A stretch of DNA of 64,000 nt from Pseudomonas brassicacearum (lineage in GTDB: Bacteria > Pseudomonadota > Gammaproteobacteria > Pseudomonadales > Pseudomonadaceae), in assembly GCF_003732225.1 (NCBI RefSeq), contig NZ_MOBJ01000012.1, positions 1 through 64,000 on the forward strand, read 5' to 3'. The translations under genes were made by a program, and so were the position numbers. The notes beneath the pieces were generated by a model. The model was given only the letters and a program-made list of their open reading frames with translations. It was not told where the DNA came from and did no database searches. Shown piece after piece: positions 24,976 to 32,856 of this stretch. Within the stretch, counting starts at the first letter, position 1. Each line of letters opens with the position of its first letter.

Positions 24976-25701
24976 ATGACTGAATCGAACGACACGCCTA
25001 TCCAGACGGAAGCAGGCGAAGAGCGCCAACACCGCCGCATCAAGAGTTTCGTGATGCGCGCCGGGCGTATGACCGAAGGCCAACAGCGCGGTTTGGACCA
25101 GGGCACGCCGCTGTTCGTTTTGCCGCTGGCCGACGCGCCGGTGGATTTTGACCAGGTGTTTGGTCGCTCGGCACCACGCTCGCTGGAAATCGGCTTTGGC
25201 ATGGGCCATTCGCTGCTGGAAATGGCCGCGGCTTCGCCGGATCAGGATTTCATTGGCGTTGAAGTGCACCGTCCAGGTGTCGGCGCGCTGCTCAATGGCG
25301 TGCTGACCCAGGGCCTGACTAACCTGCGGGTCTACGATTGCGATGCGATCGAAGTACTCAACCGTTGCGTGGCCGACAACAGCCTCGATCGCCTGATGCT
25401 GTTTTTCCCGGACCCGTGGCACAAGAGCCGTCACCACAAGCGTCGTATCGTTCAGGCGTCGTTCGCTGAGCTGGTGCGTAGCAAGTTGAAAGTTGGCGGT
25501 GTGCTGCACATGGCTACCGACTGGGAACCGTATGCGGAATACATGCTGGAAGTGATGAACGTCGCGCCGGGCTACCGCAACCTCGCCGAAGACGGCAAGT
25601 GCGTACCGCGCCCAGCCGAGCGCCCGATCACCAAGTTCGAACGCCGCGGCGAACGCCTTGGGCATGGCGTGTGGGATTTGAAGTTCGAAAAACAGTCGTA
25701 A
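24976..25701 (+). CDS. trmB: tRNA (guanine46-N7)-methyltransferase
   Basis: The 241-residue SAM-dependent enzyme makes m7G46 in the variable loop of tRNAs. LEIGFGMGHSLLEMA (about 72-86) binds SAM. FFPDPWHKSRHHKRRIV (about 145-161) is the TrmB substrate/catalytic motif. The ATG at 24976 is preferred over the in-frame TTG three bases earlier. It lies 9 bp after thiG, so it is probably in the thiSG-trmB transcript. Confidence 0.96.
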   Translation: MTESNDTPIQTEAGEERQHRRIKSFVMRAGRMTEGQQRGLDQGTPLFVLPLADAPVDFDQVFGRSAPRSLEIGFGMGHSLLEMAAASPDQDFIGVEVHRPGVGALLNGVLTQGLTNLRVYDCDAIEVLNRCVADNSLDRLMLFFPDPWHKSRHHKRRIVQASFAELVRSKLKVGGVLHMATDWEPYAEYMLEVMNVAPGYRNLAEDGKCVPRPAERPITKFERRGERLGHGVWDLKFEKQS

Positions 25702-25720
25702 GCCATAACTCAATACAAAA

Positions 25721-25810
25721 TGTGGGAGCGAGCTTGCTCGCGATGAGGCCATAACATTCAGCATCGATGTTGAATGTTATATCGCCATCGCGAGCAAGCT
25801 CGCTCCCACA
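25721..25810. repeat. Inverted REP pair, left side of the kptA cassette
   Basis: TGTGGGAGCGAGCTTGCTCG and a convergent copy flank a 40-bp AT-rich spacer, between trmB and the accessory exported protein gene. A similar pair lies beyond kptA at 27303-27392. Confidence 0.9.
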
Positions 25811-25886
25811 GTTGTTTTGTGTCGGGTTCAGATCAGCGTTTATCTGCCGAAAGCTCTAAGTCCCCACTTGTAAAGGAAGACAAGTT

Positions 25887-26678
25887 TTGAAAGTCATCTT
25901 CGCCTGCATGCTGTTTTTAAGTCTGCTGTGCTCTGTAGCATGCGAACCTGTTGTAACACCCGATCAATACTTTCAACGCGCTCAGAGAGTGGCCGATAAA
26001 ATCAAGCGCGAGGCCGATGAAAGGGTCAGGCGGGAAGCCGCCGGGCAGCCTGATATCAAGTACAGTCCAGAGCAGCTGCGCAATGCAGAGGGTGACATTG
26101 AAGCGCTCGTAGACAGTCTGAAACGGGCGTCTGATGGCGGACACACAGTTGCAACGTACTTTCTGGCTAACCTGCAGGACAATCCGATGTTCTCCGAGCG
26201 GTCGCGCAAAGAGACTTGTAGCCTTTACCAAAAAGCTATGGACCAAGGCTTGTTGGCGGCTGCGGTTGGCTATTACCACTTGTGCGATAAGGCATACGAA
26301 CGGTTTGATCTGCACAACGCGGATCACCTGAAGTACTTGCAGTCGCTGGAGCAGTTGCTGCAGAAGTCCGACGCCTATGGTGACGCCTACCCGTTACCGG
26401 CCAAGCATTCCCTATGTTTCCTGGACGAAGGGGCACCGTTGCCGCAGCAGGGTGTACTGGCGGCCATACGGGCCCGCGCCGTCGCGCTGGTCCTGACAGA
26501 AGACCAATATCGGGCCGAGGCCAACTACATTCTGGCGCTGACGCGTGTAAACGAGAATGACCGACCTGACAGTAAGAATATTGCCTATCTGGATGATGCT
26601 GAAGCGCTGGGCTGCAATGACCACAACGGGCTCAACGCGATGATTCGAAATGCAGGGAAGGCGTCCGACAATAAATAG
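25887..26678 (+). CDS. Uncharacterised exported, Sel1/TPR-like helical protein
   Basis: I do not recognise a named family. The 263-residue product has an N-terminal secretion signal (VIFACMLFLSLLCSVAC, cysteine near residue 19, possibly lipidated although the -3 Ser is atypical). A mostly helical body follows, with a Sel1-like stretch (about 75-135: DGGHTVATYFLANL, then SLYQKAMDQGLLAAAVGYYH). Start is a TTG at 25887 placed 6 bp after AGGAAGA. The next ATG would delete part of the signal. Codon usage is A/T-richer than its neighbours. The gene is convergent with kptA. Confidence 0.7.
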   Translation: MKVIFACMLFLSLLCSVACEPVVTPDQYFQRAQRVADKIKREADERVRREAAGQPDIKYSPEQLRNAEGDIEALVDSLKRASDGGHTVATYFLANLQDNPMFSERSRKETCSLYQKAMDQGLLAAAVGYYHLCDKAYERFDLHNADHLKYLQSLEQLLQKSDAYGDAYPLPAKHSLCFLDEGAPLPQQGVLAAIRARAVALVLTEDQYRAEANYILALTRVNENDRPDSKNIAYLDDAEALGCNDHNGLNAMIRNAGKASDNK

Positions 26679-26708
26679 ATGGCAGATGAGTTGGCGGCGG
26701 TCGGTGAC

Positions 26709-27257
26709 TTATAGGTGGGAGATAAATATCACAGGCACAAGCTCTGTCAGCCAGACTCCATTCTCGGCTTGGTAGAACTTGAAGCCTTGATCCTGCATCT
26801 GTTGGGCAGCGACTTCCAGAGTCACCACTGTCCCATAGCGCTGGCCCACAGCGCTGGCGGTTTCTACCTCTTGGGACAGGTGCACGTGACGCCGTGAGCC
26901 CGGGATCAGCCCCTGTTCGTTGATTGACGCCATGAACCGGGTCGCGGTGCCGTGGTACAGCGTTGCGGGAGGGCGCTTTGCTTCGAATTGCAGGTCGACG
27001 GTTTTTGTCGAATGCCCCTGCACGGCGCGGATGCGTTGGCCGTCTGCGGAGACCGAAAAGCGTTTCTTGTCGCTGCTGTCGACAACCTGCTGGATCAATT
27101 GCCGATCCAGGGTTCTACCGTCGCGTGCCGCGCCGCTTATCAGCGCGTCGATAGCCGCCCAACCGTCCGTATCCAGTACCAGGCCAATGGCCTGCGGCTC
27201 GTGACGCAACACGTAGCTGAGAAATTTGCTTGTATCGTCCAGCAGCTTCTTACTCAT
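26709..27257 (-). CDS. kptA: RNA 2'-phosphotransferase, KptA/Tpt1 family
   Basis: The 182-residue enzyme belongs to the family that moves an RNA 2'-phosphate to NAD+, giving ADP-ribose 1'',2''-cyclic phosphate. The four core residues are in place: Arg-His in SYVLRHEPQ (about 17-19), Arg in RIRAVQGHS (about 76), and Arg in SRRHVHLS (about 123). The NAD-site motif YHGT is also present (about 100). Bacteria lack the tRNA-splicing route that needs this activity in yeast, so its cellular RNA target here is unknown. It sits in a small cassette bounded by REP pairs. Confidence 0.93.
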   Translation of the reverse strand: MSKKLLDDTSKFLSYVLRHEPQAIGLVLDTDGWAAIDALISGAARDGRTLDRQLIQQVVDSSDKKRFSVSADGQRIRAVQGHSTKTVDLQFEAKRPPATLYHGTATRFMASINEQGLIPGSRRHVHLSQEVETASAVGQRYGTVVTLEVAAQQMQDQGFKFYQAENGVWLTELVPVIFISHL

Positions 27258-27302
27258 GATCTTCCCTGACTACCGGCAAAAAAAGCATCGATCGCAATCC
27301 AA

Positions 27303-27392
27303 TGTGGGAGTGAGCTTGCTCGCGATAGCGGTGTAACAGTCAACGCAGATGTTGAATGTTATGGCCTCATCGCGAGCAGGCTCGCTCCCACA
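27303..27392. repeat. Inverted REP pair, right side of the kptA cassette
   Basis: TGTGGGAGTGAGCTTGCTCGCGAT and a convergent copy (GCGAGCAGGCTCGCTCCCAC) flank about 40 bp. The spacer shares the string TGAATGTTAT with the pair at 25721-25810, so the two pairs are recent relatives. Confidence 0.88.
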
Positions 27393-27415
27393 TTTGTTTT
27401 GTGTCTAGCCGAAAT

Positions 27416-27739
27416 TTAGCGGCGGTCTGCGACGACGCCGATCAACACCAGCACTACCAGCAACACCGGCGCCAGGCTGTAGTTGTTGAACTGGCTCAGG
27501 CCGCGAACAATCCACGGCGTGGCGTAGATCAGCGCCGCGCCGCTGCCAATCATGCACACCAGGGCCATCAACGGGACGCGCAAGGCGCCGGCGATGCTGC
27601 CCAGGCGTTGATCGATCCAGCCTTTGATATCTGCGCCAAACAGCACCAGCAGGCAGCCCACCAGTGCCAGGGCGATTTCCGACAGGTTGCTACGGCTCCA
27701 GCGGGACACGGTGGCAAGCAGATCGAGTACCAAATCCAT
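27416..27739 (-). CDS. DUF3392 membrane protein
   Basis: The 107-residue inner-membrane protein has three hydrophobic helices (about 20-38, 54-75, 85-103) and the conserved ADIKGWIDQRLG between the first two. It matches the DUF3392 family, whose function is unknown. It is the last gene of the leftward metX-metW-DUF4426-rdgB-hemW series, 9 bp after hemW. Confidence 0.87.
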   Translation of the reverse strand: MDLVLDLLATVSRWSRSNLSEIALALVGCLLVLFGADIKGWIDQRLGSIAGALRVPLMALVCMIGSGAALIYATPWIVRGLSQFNNYSLAPVLLVVLVLIGVVADRR

Positions 27740-27748
27740 TCGATTTCC

Positions 27749-28951
27749 TTAAGTCAGAAAATTCTGCAGCAAGTCATTGAGGAACAGCTGTCCGCGCATC
27801 GTCGCCGCCAGACGTGACGGTTCGACCTGCAACAAGCCACTTTGTTCGGCCTCACGACGGCCTTCGGCAAGACTTTCCAGCGTCAGGCCGGTGCGCTCCG
27901 GATACAGCCTCGCCTCGACACCCTCGGTCAGGCGCAAGGCATTCATCAGGAACTCGAAAGGCAGCTCTTCGTTGGTCAGGGCTTTCTCGCCCGCCTGAAA
28001 GCTCTTTGCCGGGTTGAGGTAGTCCTTCGGCAAACGGGTCTTCCAGGTGCGGACAATGCGCCCGTCCGGGTGACTGAGTTTGCCATGAGCCCCGGCACCG
28101 ATGCCGATGAAGTCACCGAAACTCCAGTAATTGAGGTTGTGCCGCGCCGGGCGACCGGGTTGGGCATACGCCGACACTTCGTATTGGGCGTAACCGTGTT
28201 CGGCCAGCAGCGCCTGACCGGCCTCTTGAATGTCCCACAGGGTGTCGTCTTCTGGCAGGGTTGGCGGCTGATTCCAGAACACCGTATTCGGCTCCAGCGT
28301 CAGCTGATACCAGGACAGATGAGTCGGCTTCAGCGCGATGGCCTGGCGCAGGTCGTCCAAAGCGTCTTCCAGGGACTGATCGGGCAAGCCGTGCATCAGG
28401 TCCAGGTTGAAGTTGTCGAACCCGGCCTGTCGGGCCATGCCAGCGGCGCGAATCGCTTCATCGCCGTTGTGGATCCGGCCCAGTGCCTCAAGCTTCTCTT
28501 GCTGGAAGCTCTGGATGCCGATCGACAGGCGATTGATGCCCAAGGCGCGGTAAGCGACGAACTTTTCCTGCTCGAAAGTCCCGGGGTTAGCCTCCAGGGT
28601 GATTTCGATATCGCTGGCAAACGGGATCCGCTGTTCCACACCTTTGAGCAAGCGGCCCAACGCTTGCGCGCTGAACAGGCTCGGTGTGCCGCCGCCGAAG
28701 AAGATCGAACTGAGCTTGCGGTCGTAAACTGCGTGCAGATCCTGATCGAGGTCAGCCAGCAGGGCGTCCACATACTCTTCTTCCGGCAGCACGGGGCTTG
28801 CGGTGTGGGAGTTGAAGTCGCAATAAGGGCATTTGCGTACGCACCACGGAATATGGATGTACAGCGCCAGCGGCGGCAACTGAGGCAGGGCCGCGCGGGG
28901 CGATTGCGCGCCGCCGAAGATCAGCGGCGACGCGGACGAGTCGTGGGTCAT
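27749..28951 (-). CDS. hemW: Radical SAM heme chaperone HemW
   Basis: The 400-residue protein resembles coproporphyrinogen III oxidase (HemN) but is of the shorter HemW class, which delivers heme to respiratory enzymes. The radical SAM cluster motif is CVRKCPYC (CxxxCxxC, about 34-41). ISIGIQSF-type and FFGGGTPSLF motifs follow, with a C-terminal HemN_C domain. HemW lacks the oxidase N-terminal region needed for HemN activity. I chose ATG 28951 (MTHDSSASP), which overlaps the rdgB stop by four bases (ATGA). Confidence 0.94.
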   Translation of the reverse strand: MTHDSSASPLIFGGAQSPRAALPQLPPLALYIHIPWCVRKCPYCDFNSHTASPVLPEEEYVDALLADLDQDLHAVYDRKLSSIFFGGGTPSLFSAQALGRLLKGVEQRIPFASDIEITLEANPGTFEQEKFVAYRALGINRLSIGIQSFQQEKLEALGRIHNGDEAIRAAGMARQAGFDNFNLDLMHGLPDQSLEDALDDLRQAIALKPTHLSWYQLTLEPNTVFWNQPPTLPEDDTLWDIQEAGQALLAEHGYAQYEVSAYAQPGRPARHNLNYWSFGDFIGIGAGAHGKLSHPDGRIVRTWKTRLPKDYLNPAKSFQAGEKALTNEELPFEFLMNALRLTEGVEARLYPERTGLTLESLAEGRREAEQSGLLQVEPSRLAATMRGQLFLNDLLQNFLT

Positions 28952-29544
28952 TTCAGGCTCAGGCGTTGGCGCAGCAAATCCATTGCACGGGCGCGGTGGC
29001 TGAGCTGGTTTTTCTCGGCCGGGCTCAATTCTGCACTGGAGCAATTGCGCTCCGGCACCCAGAACAGCGGATCGTAACCAAAGCCGTGCTCACCGCTGGC
29101 CTGGGTCAGGATACGCCCGTGCCACAGACCTTCGCAGAGAATCGGCAGCGGATCGTCGGCGTGGCGTACCAGCGCCAGCACGCAGACAAACTGCGCACCG
29201 CGTTCGGCTTCAGGCACGTCTTTCAGCACGTCGAGCAGCTTGGCGTTGTTCGCCGCATCGCCCTGGCCATCGGCGTAACGCGCCGAGTAGATACCGGGCG
29301 CGCCGCCGAGGAAGTCCACCGCCAGCCCTGAATCATCGGCCAGCGCCGGCAAGCCGGAGATGCGCGCGGCGTTGCGGGCCTTGAGGATGGCGTTTTCGAC
29401 GAACGACAGGCCGGTTTCTTCGGGCTCGACGCTGCTGAACTCGCCAATCGAGCGCAGGTGCACCGATTCGCCGAGCATGGCCTGGAGTTCTTTGAGTTTG
29501 CCGGCGTTATGGCTGGCCAATACGAGTTGCGTGAAGTCGATCAT
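28948..29544 (-). CDS. rdgB: dITP/XTP pyrophosphatase
   Basis: The 198-residue house-cleaning nucleotidase hydrolyses ITP, dITP and XTP to monophosphates, keeping deaminated purines out of DNA and RNA. Signatures are LASHNAGKLKELQ (about 9-21), ADDSGLAVDFLGGAPGIYSA (about 68-87) and the C-terminal LSHRARA. The length is normal. It overlaps hemW downstream and the DUF4426 gene upstream by four bases each. Confidence 0.97.
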   Translation of the reverse strand: MIDFTQLVLASHNAGKLKELQAMLGESVHLRSIGEFSSVEPEETGLSFVENAILKARNAARISGLPALADDSGLAVDFLGGAPGIYSARYADGQGDAANNAKLLDVLKDVPEAERGAQFVCVLALVRHADDPLPILCEGLWHGRILTQASGEHGFGYDPLFWVPERNCSSAELSPAEKNQLSHRARAMDLLRQRLSLK

Positions 29545-29975
29545 TCGCCGGGGAAGAGCTCTTGGTTGAAATTGATGGTGTTGATTTTGTCGCCGGTCTG
29601 CACCTTGATCTCGAACGTGCGGACTTCCTGCTGATCCACCGGGAACTGGGCGATATAGTAGACCGCACCGGTTTCGGTGATCTGTTTGAACTTCAGCGGG
29701 AGGCTTTGGCTGGTCAGGTCTTTCACCGTACCGGTAACGCTGGCGGTCAGTGGTTTGCCAGCCTTGATCACCGACACATTGATCACGCCCTGGTTCTTGC
29801 TGCGGATCAGTTCGGCGTTTTTGGCGATATCCGGCGTCAGGTAGGTGGAATTGAAGGTGTTGTAATGCACCGTCACGTCACCGAAGGTTTCCTGGCGTTC
29901 GCCTTTGATGGCTTCGGCGGCCATGGCGCTGACGCTCAGGCAGGCTGTTAATAGAAACAGGGCTAGACGACCCAT
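29541..29975 (-). CDS. DUF4426 periplasmic protein
   Basis: The 144-residue protein has a Sec signal peptide (residues 1-19, ending AMAAEA) and an all-beta body with QETFGDVTVHYNTFNSTYLT near its start. It matches DUF4426, found in gamma-proteobacteria next to metW and rdgB. Function unknown. Four-base overlap with rdgB indicates translational coupling, and 24 bp separate it from metW. Confidence 0.9.
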   Translation of the reverse strand: MGRLALFLLTACLSVSAMAAEAIKGERQETFGDVTVHYNTFNSTYLTPDIAKNAELIRSKNQGVINVSVIKAGKPLTASVTGTVKDLTSQSLPLKFKQITETGAVYYIAQFPVDQQEVRTFEIKVQTGDKINTINFNQELFPGE

Positions 29976-29999
29976 GATCGCTCTCCTCGAAAAACCTCG

Positions 30000-30620
30000 T
30001 TAAACCGCTACCTGGTGATCCTGCAGGCCAGGACTGCTGACGCGGTAGATGCCAATCTCACCTAATAGATTAGGCCATAGCTTACTGGCCCACCCGTGTC
30101 GGTGTTGTTGATCGACGGCAAGCCGATCGATGACCTTGGCTTCACGTTCGCGGCAAAGCGCTTCAAAGTCTTCGAAAGTGCAGAAGTGGATGTTCGGCGT
30201 GTTGTACCAGGTGTACGGCAAAAACTCCGAAACCGGCATCCGGCCCTTGCTTGCCAGGTACCAGCGGCAACGCCAGTGACCGAAGTTGGGGAAGGTGATG
30301 ATGCACTGACGACCGACCCGCAGCATTTCGTCGAGGATCTTGTCCGGGTAATGCACGGCTTGCAGGGCCTGGGTCATCACCACGATGTCGAAACTGTTGC
30401 TGGCAAAGTTGCCCAGGCCCTTGTCCAGGTCCTGCTCGATGACGTTGATGCCCTTGGCCACGCATTCGGCGATGTTGTCTGCATCGTTTTCCAGCCCGTA
30501 GCCGGTGACTTGCTTGTTGTCGCGCAGCCAGGTCAGCAGCTCGCCATCACCGCAACCGAGGTCGAGGACGCGGCTGCCGGCGGGGATCCATTCCTGGATG
30601 ATTTCCAGATCGGCTCTCAT
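30000..30620 (-). CDS. metW: Methionine biosynthesis protein MetW
   Basis: The 206-residue protein has a class I SAM-dependent methyltransferase fold (VLDLGCGDGELLTWL, about 19-33). The family is nearly always next to metX, and MetW is thought to support homoserine acylation by MetX. No methyl acceptor is established. It lies 7 bp after metX on the same strand. Confidence 0.95.
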   Translation of the reverse strand: MRADLEIIQEWIPAGSRVLDLGCGDGELLTWLRDNKQVTGYGLENDADNIAECVAKGINVIEQDLDKGLGNFASNSFDIVVMTQALQAVHYPDKILDEMLRVGRQCIITFPNFGHWRCRWYLASKGRMPVSEFLPYTWYNTPNIHFCTFEDFEALCREREAKVIDRLAVDQQHRHGWASKLWPNLLGEIGIYRVSSPGLQDHQVAV

Positions 30621-30627
30621 GTCTTCC

Positions 30628-31767
30628 TCAAAGCGATATACGGTTCATGTAATTGCTGAACGCCTGCAAGTAACGCGGGATCGGAATCAGGAAGGCGTCG
30701 TGGCCTTGCGGAGCATCGATCTCCAGGTAGCAAACGTCTTTCCTGGCCGCCATCAGCGCATCCACCAGTTCCCGCGAGCGGGCAGGGGAGAAGCGCCAGT
30801 CGGTGGTGAAGGACATCACGCAGAACTTGGCTTTGGCGTCGGCGAAGGTTTTCGCCAGGTTATCGTCGAAGTTCGCCGCCGGATCGAAGTAGTCCAGCGC
30901 TTTGGTCATCAGCAGGTAGGTGTTGGCATCGAAGCGCCCGGAGAACTCTTCACCCTGATAACGCAGGTAGCTTTCGACCTGGAACTCGACACTGTGGAAG
31001 TCGTAGTTGAGCTTTTCGCTCTTCAGGCCACGGCCGAATTTCTCGCCCATGGAATCGTCCGACAGGTAGGTGATGTGCCCGACCATCCGCGCCAGCATCA
31101 GCCCGCGCTTGGGGATCACGCCCGCTTCCTGGAACGAACCGCCATGGAACTCCGGGTCGGTGAGAATTGCCTGACGTGCCACTTCGTTGAAGGCGATGTT
31201 CTGTGCCGACAGTTTCGGTGCCGAGGCAATGGCCAGGCAGTGACGGATGCGATCAGGGTAAGTGATGCTCCACTGCATTGCCTGCATGCCGCCCAGACTG
31301 CCGCCGATCACGGCGGCCCACTGGTCGATGCCGATCCGGTCCGCGAGGCGTGCCTGGCTATGGACCCAGTCTTCCACGGTCAGCACCGGAAAGTCGGCGC
31401 CGAACGGCTTGCCGGTGTCCGGGTTGATGCTGCTCGGGCCGGTGGAGCCGTTGCAGCCGCCGAGGTTGTTCAGGCTGACCACGAAGAATTTGTTGGTGTC
31501 GATCGGTTTGCCCGGGCCGATGCAGCTGTCCCACCAACCGGGTTTACGGTCTTCGGTACTGTGAAAACCGGCGGCGTGATGGTGACCGGACAAGGCATGG
31601 CAAATCAGCACGGCGTTGCTCGCCGTGGCGTTCAGCGTGCCGTAGGTTTCATAGATCAGGTCATAAGCTGGCAATGAGCGGCCGCAGGCAAGGGCCAGGG
31701 GCTCGCTGAAGTGCGCCACTTGCGGCGTCACCAGACCAACAGAATCGGCGGGAAAGGCAGTTGGCAT
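30628..31767 (-). CDS. metXS: Homoserine O-succinyltransferase, MetX type
   Basis: The 379-residue alpha/beta-hydrolase-fold acyltransferase starts methionine synthesis from homoserine. The nucleophile serine lies in VIGGSLGGMQAMQW (about 145-158). Aspartate and histidine of the triad are in the C-terminal third (DAPQGHDAFLI, near residue 350). It also shows LNNLGGCNGSTGPSS. Pseudomonas MetX proteins are reported to use succinyl-CoA despite their acetyltransferase-like sequence, so acyl specificity is taken from that knowledge and not read from the window. Confidence 0.95.
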   Translation of the reverse strand: MPTAFPADSVGLVTPQVAHFSEPLALACGRSLPAYDLIYETYGTLNATASNAVLICHALSGHHHAAGFHSTEDRKPGWWDSCIGPGKPIDTNKFFVVSLNNLGGCNGSTGPSSINPDTGKPFGADFPVLTVEDWVHSQARLADRIGIDQWAAVIGGSLGGMQAMQWSITYPDRIRHCLAIASAPKLSAQNIAFNEVARQAILTDPEFHGGSFQEAGVIPKRGLMLARMVGHITYLSDDSMGEKFGRGLKSEKLNYDFHSVEFQVESYLRYQGEEFSGRFDANTYLLMTKALDYFDPAANFDDNLAKTFADAKAKFCVMSFTTDWRFSPARSRELVDALMAARKDVCYLEIDAPQGHDAFLIPIPRYLQAFSNYMNRISL

Positions 31768-31870
31768 CGACCCTGCTCTCGTTGAAATGAGGCGTAAGTC
31801 TAAAGACCGCTGTGGCTAGCGGCAAGCAAAGGCCGGGCCTGATTTCATTCCGTTCTACCGAGGTGCGCCA

Positions 31871-31936
31871 ATCGCGAGCAAGCTCGCTCCCACAGGTTAT
31901 GTGCAGACCCTGTGGGAGCGAGCTTGCTCGCGATGA
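31871..31936. repeat. Inverted REP pair with short spacer
   Basis: ATCGCGAGCAAGCTCGCTCC and its convergent complement are separated by only about 15 bp. It lies between metX upstream sequence and the DUF167 gene (31949), close enough to sit at the 3' end of the yggT/DUF167 transcript. Confidence 0.9.
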
Positions 31937-31948
31937 ACGATGACGCGG

Positions 31949-32245
31949 TCAGCCTGCTGGGCGCATCAACCCAGGCAACTCCGGCAACTTCTTCGGCGAG
32001 CTGATCCGAACCCGCTTCTGCCGGTTCAGCTCACCGCTGATCAGGCTCACCTGGCTCTTGGACACCCCGAACGCCTTGGCCAGAAACGCCATCAGATAGG
32101 CGTTGGCCTTGCCTTCGACCGGCGGGGCGGTCAGGCGGATCTTCAGCCGATCGCCATGCAGCCCGCAGAAGTCATCGCTGCGGGCCGCCGGTTGCAGGTG
32201 ACACTCCAGAATCAGGTCGTCACCGTCCCAGCGAAAATAGCTCAT
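31949..32245 (-). CDS. DUF167 (YggU) family protein
   Basis: The 98-residue basic protein has the DUF167 pattern: LILECHLQPAARSDDFCGLH then LKIRLTAPPVEGKANAYLM (about 30-50). The function of the family is unknown. It overlaps the yggT stop/start by one base and is the last gene of yggS-proC-yggT-DUF167. Confidence 0.92.
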   Translation of the reverse strand: MSYFRWDGDDLILECHLQPAARSDDFCGLHGDRLKIRLTAPPVEGKANAYLMAFLAKAFGVSKSQVSLISGELNRQKRVRISSPKKLPELPGLMRPAG

Positions 32246-32835
32246 CAGATCAGGCCGAGCAGCCCGTTTGGCATGAAGGCATAGTACGCAAGGCGTGGGA
32301 TCAGCCAGCTTTGCAGCAACTGGATCACGATAAACGCGAAGATCGGTGAGATGTCGAGGCCGCCCAGGTTCGGAATCATGCGGCGGAACGGGGCGAGGAC
32401 CGGTTCAGTAATCTGAGCGACCAGCTCTGCGCCCGGATTGTGGCTCCCCGGGGCGACCCAGGACAGAATCACGCTGATGATCATCGCGTAGAACAGGATA
32501 TTCAAAAACAGCGCGAAGATCGCGATCAGTGCCCATGGCACCAAAAACAGCCAGTCAACCTGGAAGCCTTTGAGCAACAGGATGACCGCGATCAGTAGCA
32601 TCTGCACGATCAGCGCCAGTACCAGCGACGACATGTCCAGCCCGAACATACTCGGGATTACCCGGCGCAGAGGCTTGAGCAGCGGTTGAGTGGCTTTCAC
32701 GATGAACTGGCAGAGCGGGTTGTAAAAATTCGCCCGAACCAATTGCAGGATGAAGCGCAACAGCACGATCAGCAGGTACAGGCTGCCCAGGGTTTTAATT
32801 ATGAAAATGGCAGCGTCATTGAATCCGAGCATCAT
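32245..32835 (-). CDS. YggT-family integral membrane protein
   Basis: The 196-residue protein contains two YggT repeats, each with paired helices and a loop ending in PxxRRxIP (FYNPLCQF then LLKPLRRVIPSMFGLDMS; SHNPGAELV then VLAPFRRMIPNLGGLDISP). The internal duplication is plain by eye. The family is linked to osmotic tolerance and cell-division-associated operons, without a settled function. It lies 21 bp after proC. Confidence 0.93.
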   Translation of the reverse strand: MMLGFNDAAIFIIKTLGSLYLLIVLLRFILQLVRANFYNPLCQFIVKATQPLLKPLRRVIPSMFGLDMSSLVLALIVQMLLIAVILLLKGFQVDWLFLVPWALIAIFALFLNILFYAMIISVILSWVAPGSHNPGAELVAQITEPVLAPFRRMIPNLGGLDISPIFAFIVIQLLQSWLIPRLAYYAFMPNGLLGLI

Positions 32836-32856
32836 TTATTCCTTTGTAAGAGCTGA

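Noticed and set aside
24100..25764. 554-codon minus-strand frame opposite thiG and trmB
   Set aside because: thiG and trmB are unmistakable; the antisense frame is His/Gln/Arg-rich shadow translation and ends in a REP pair.
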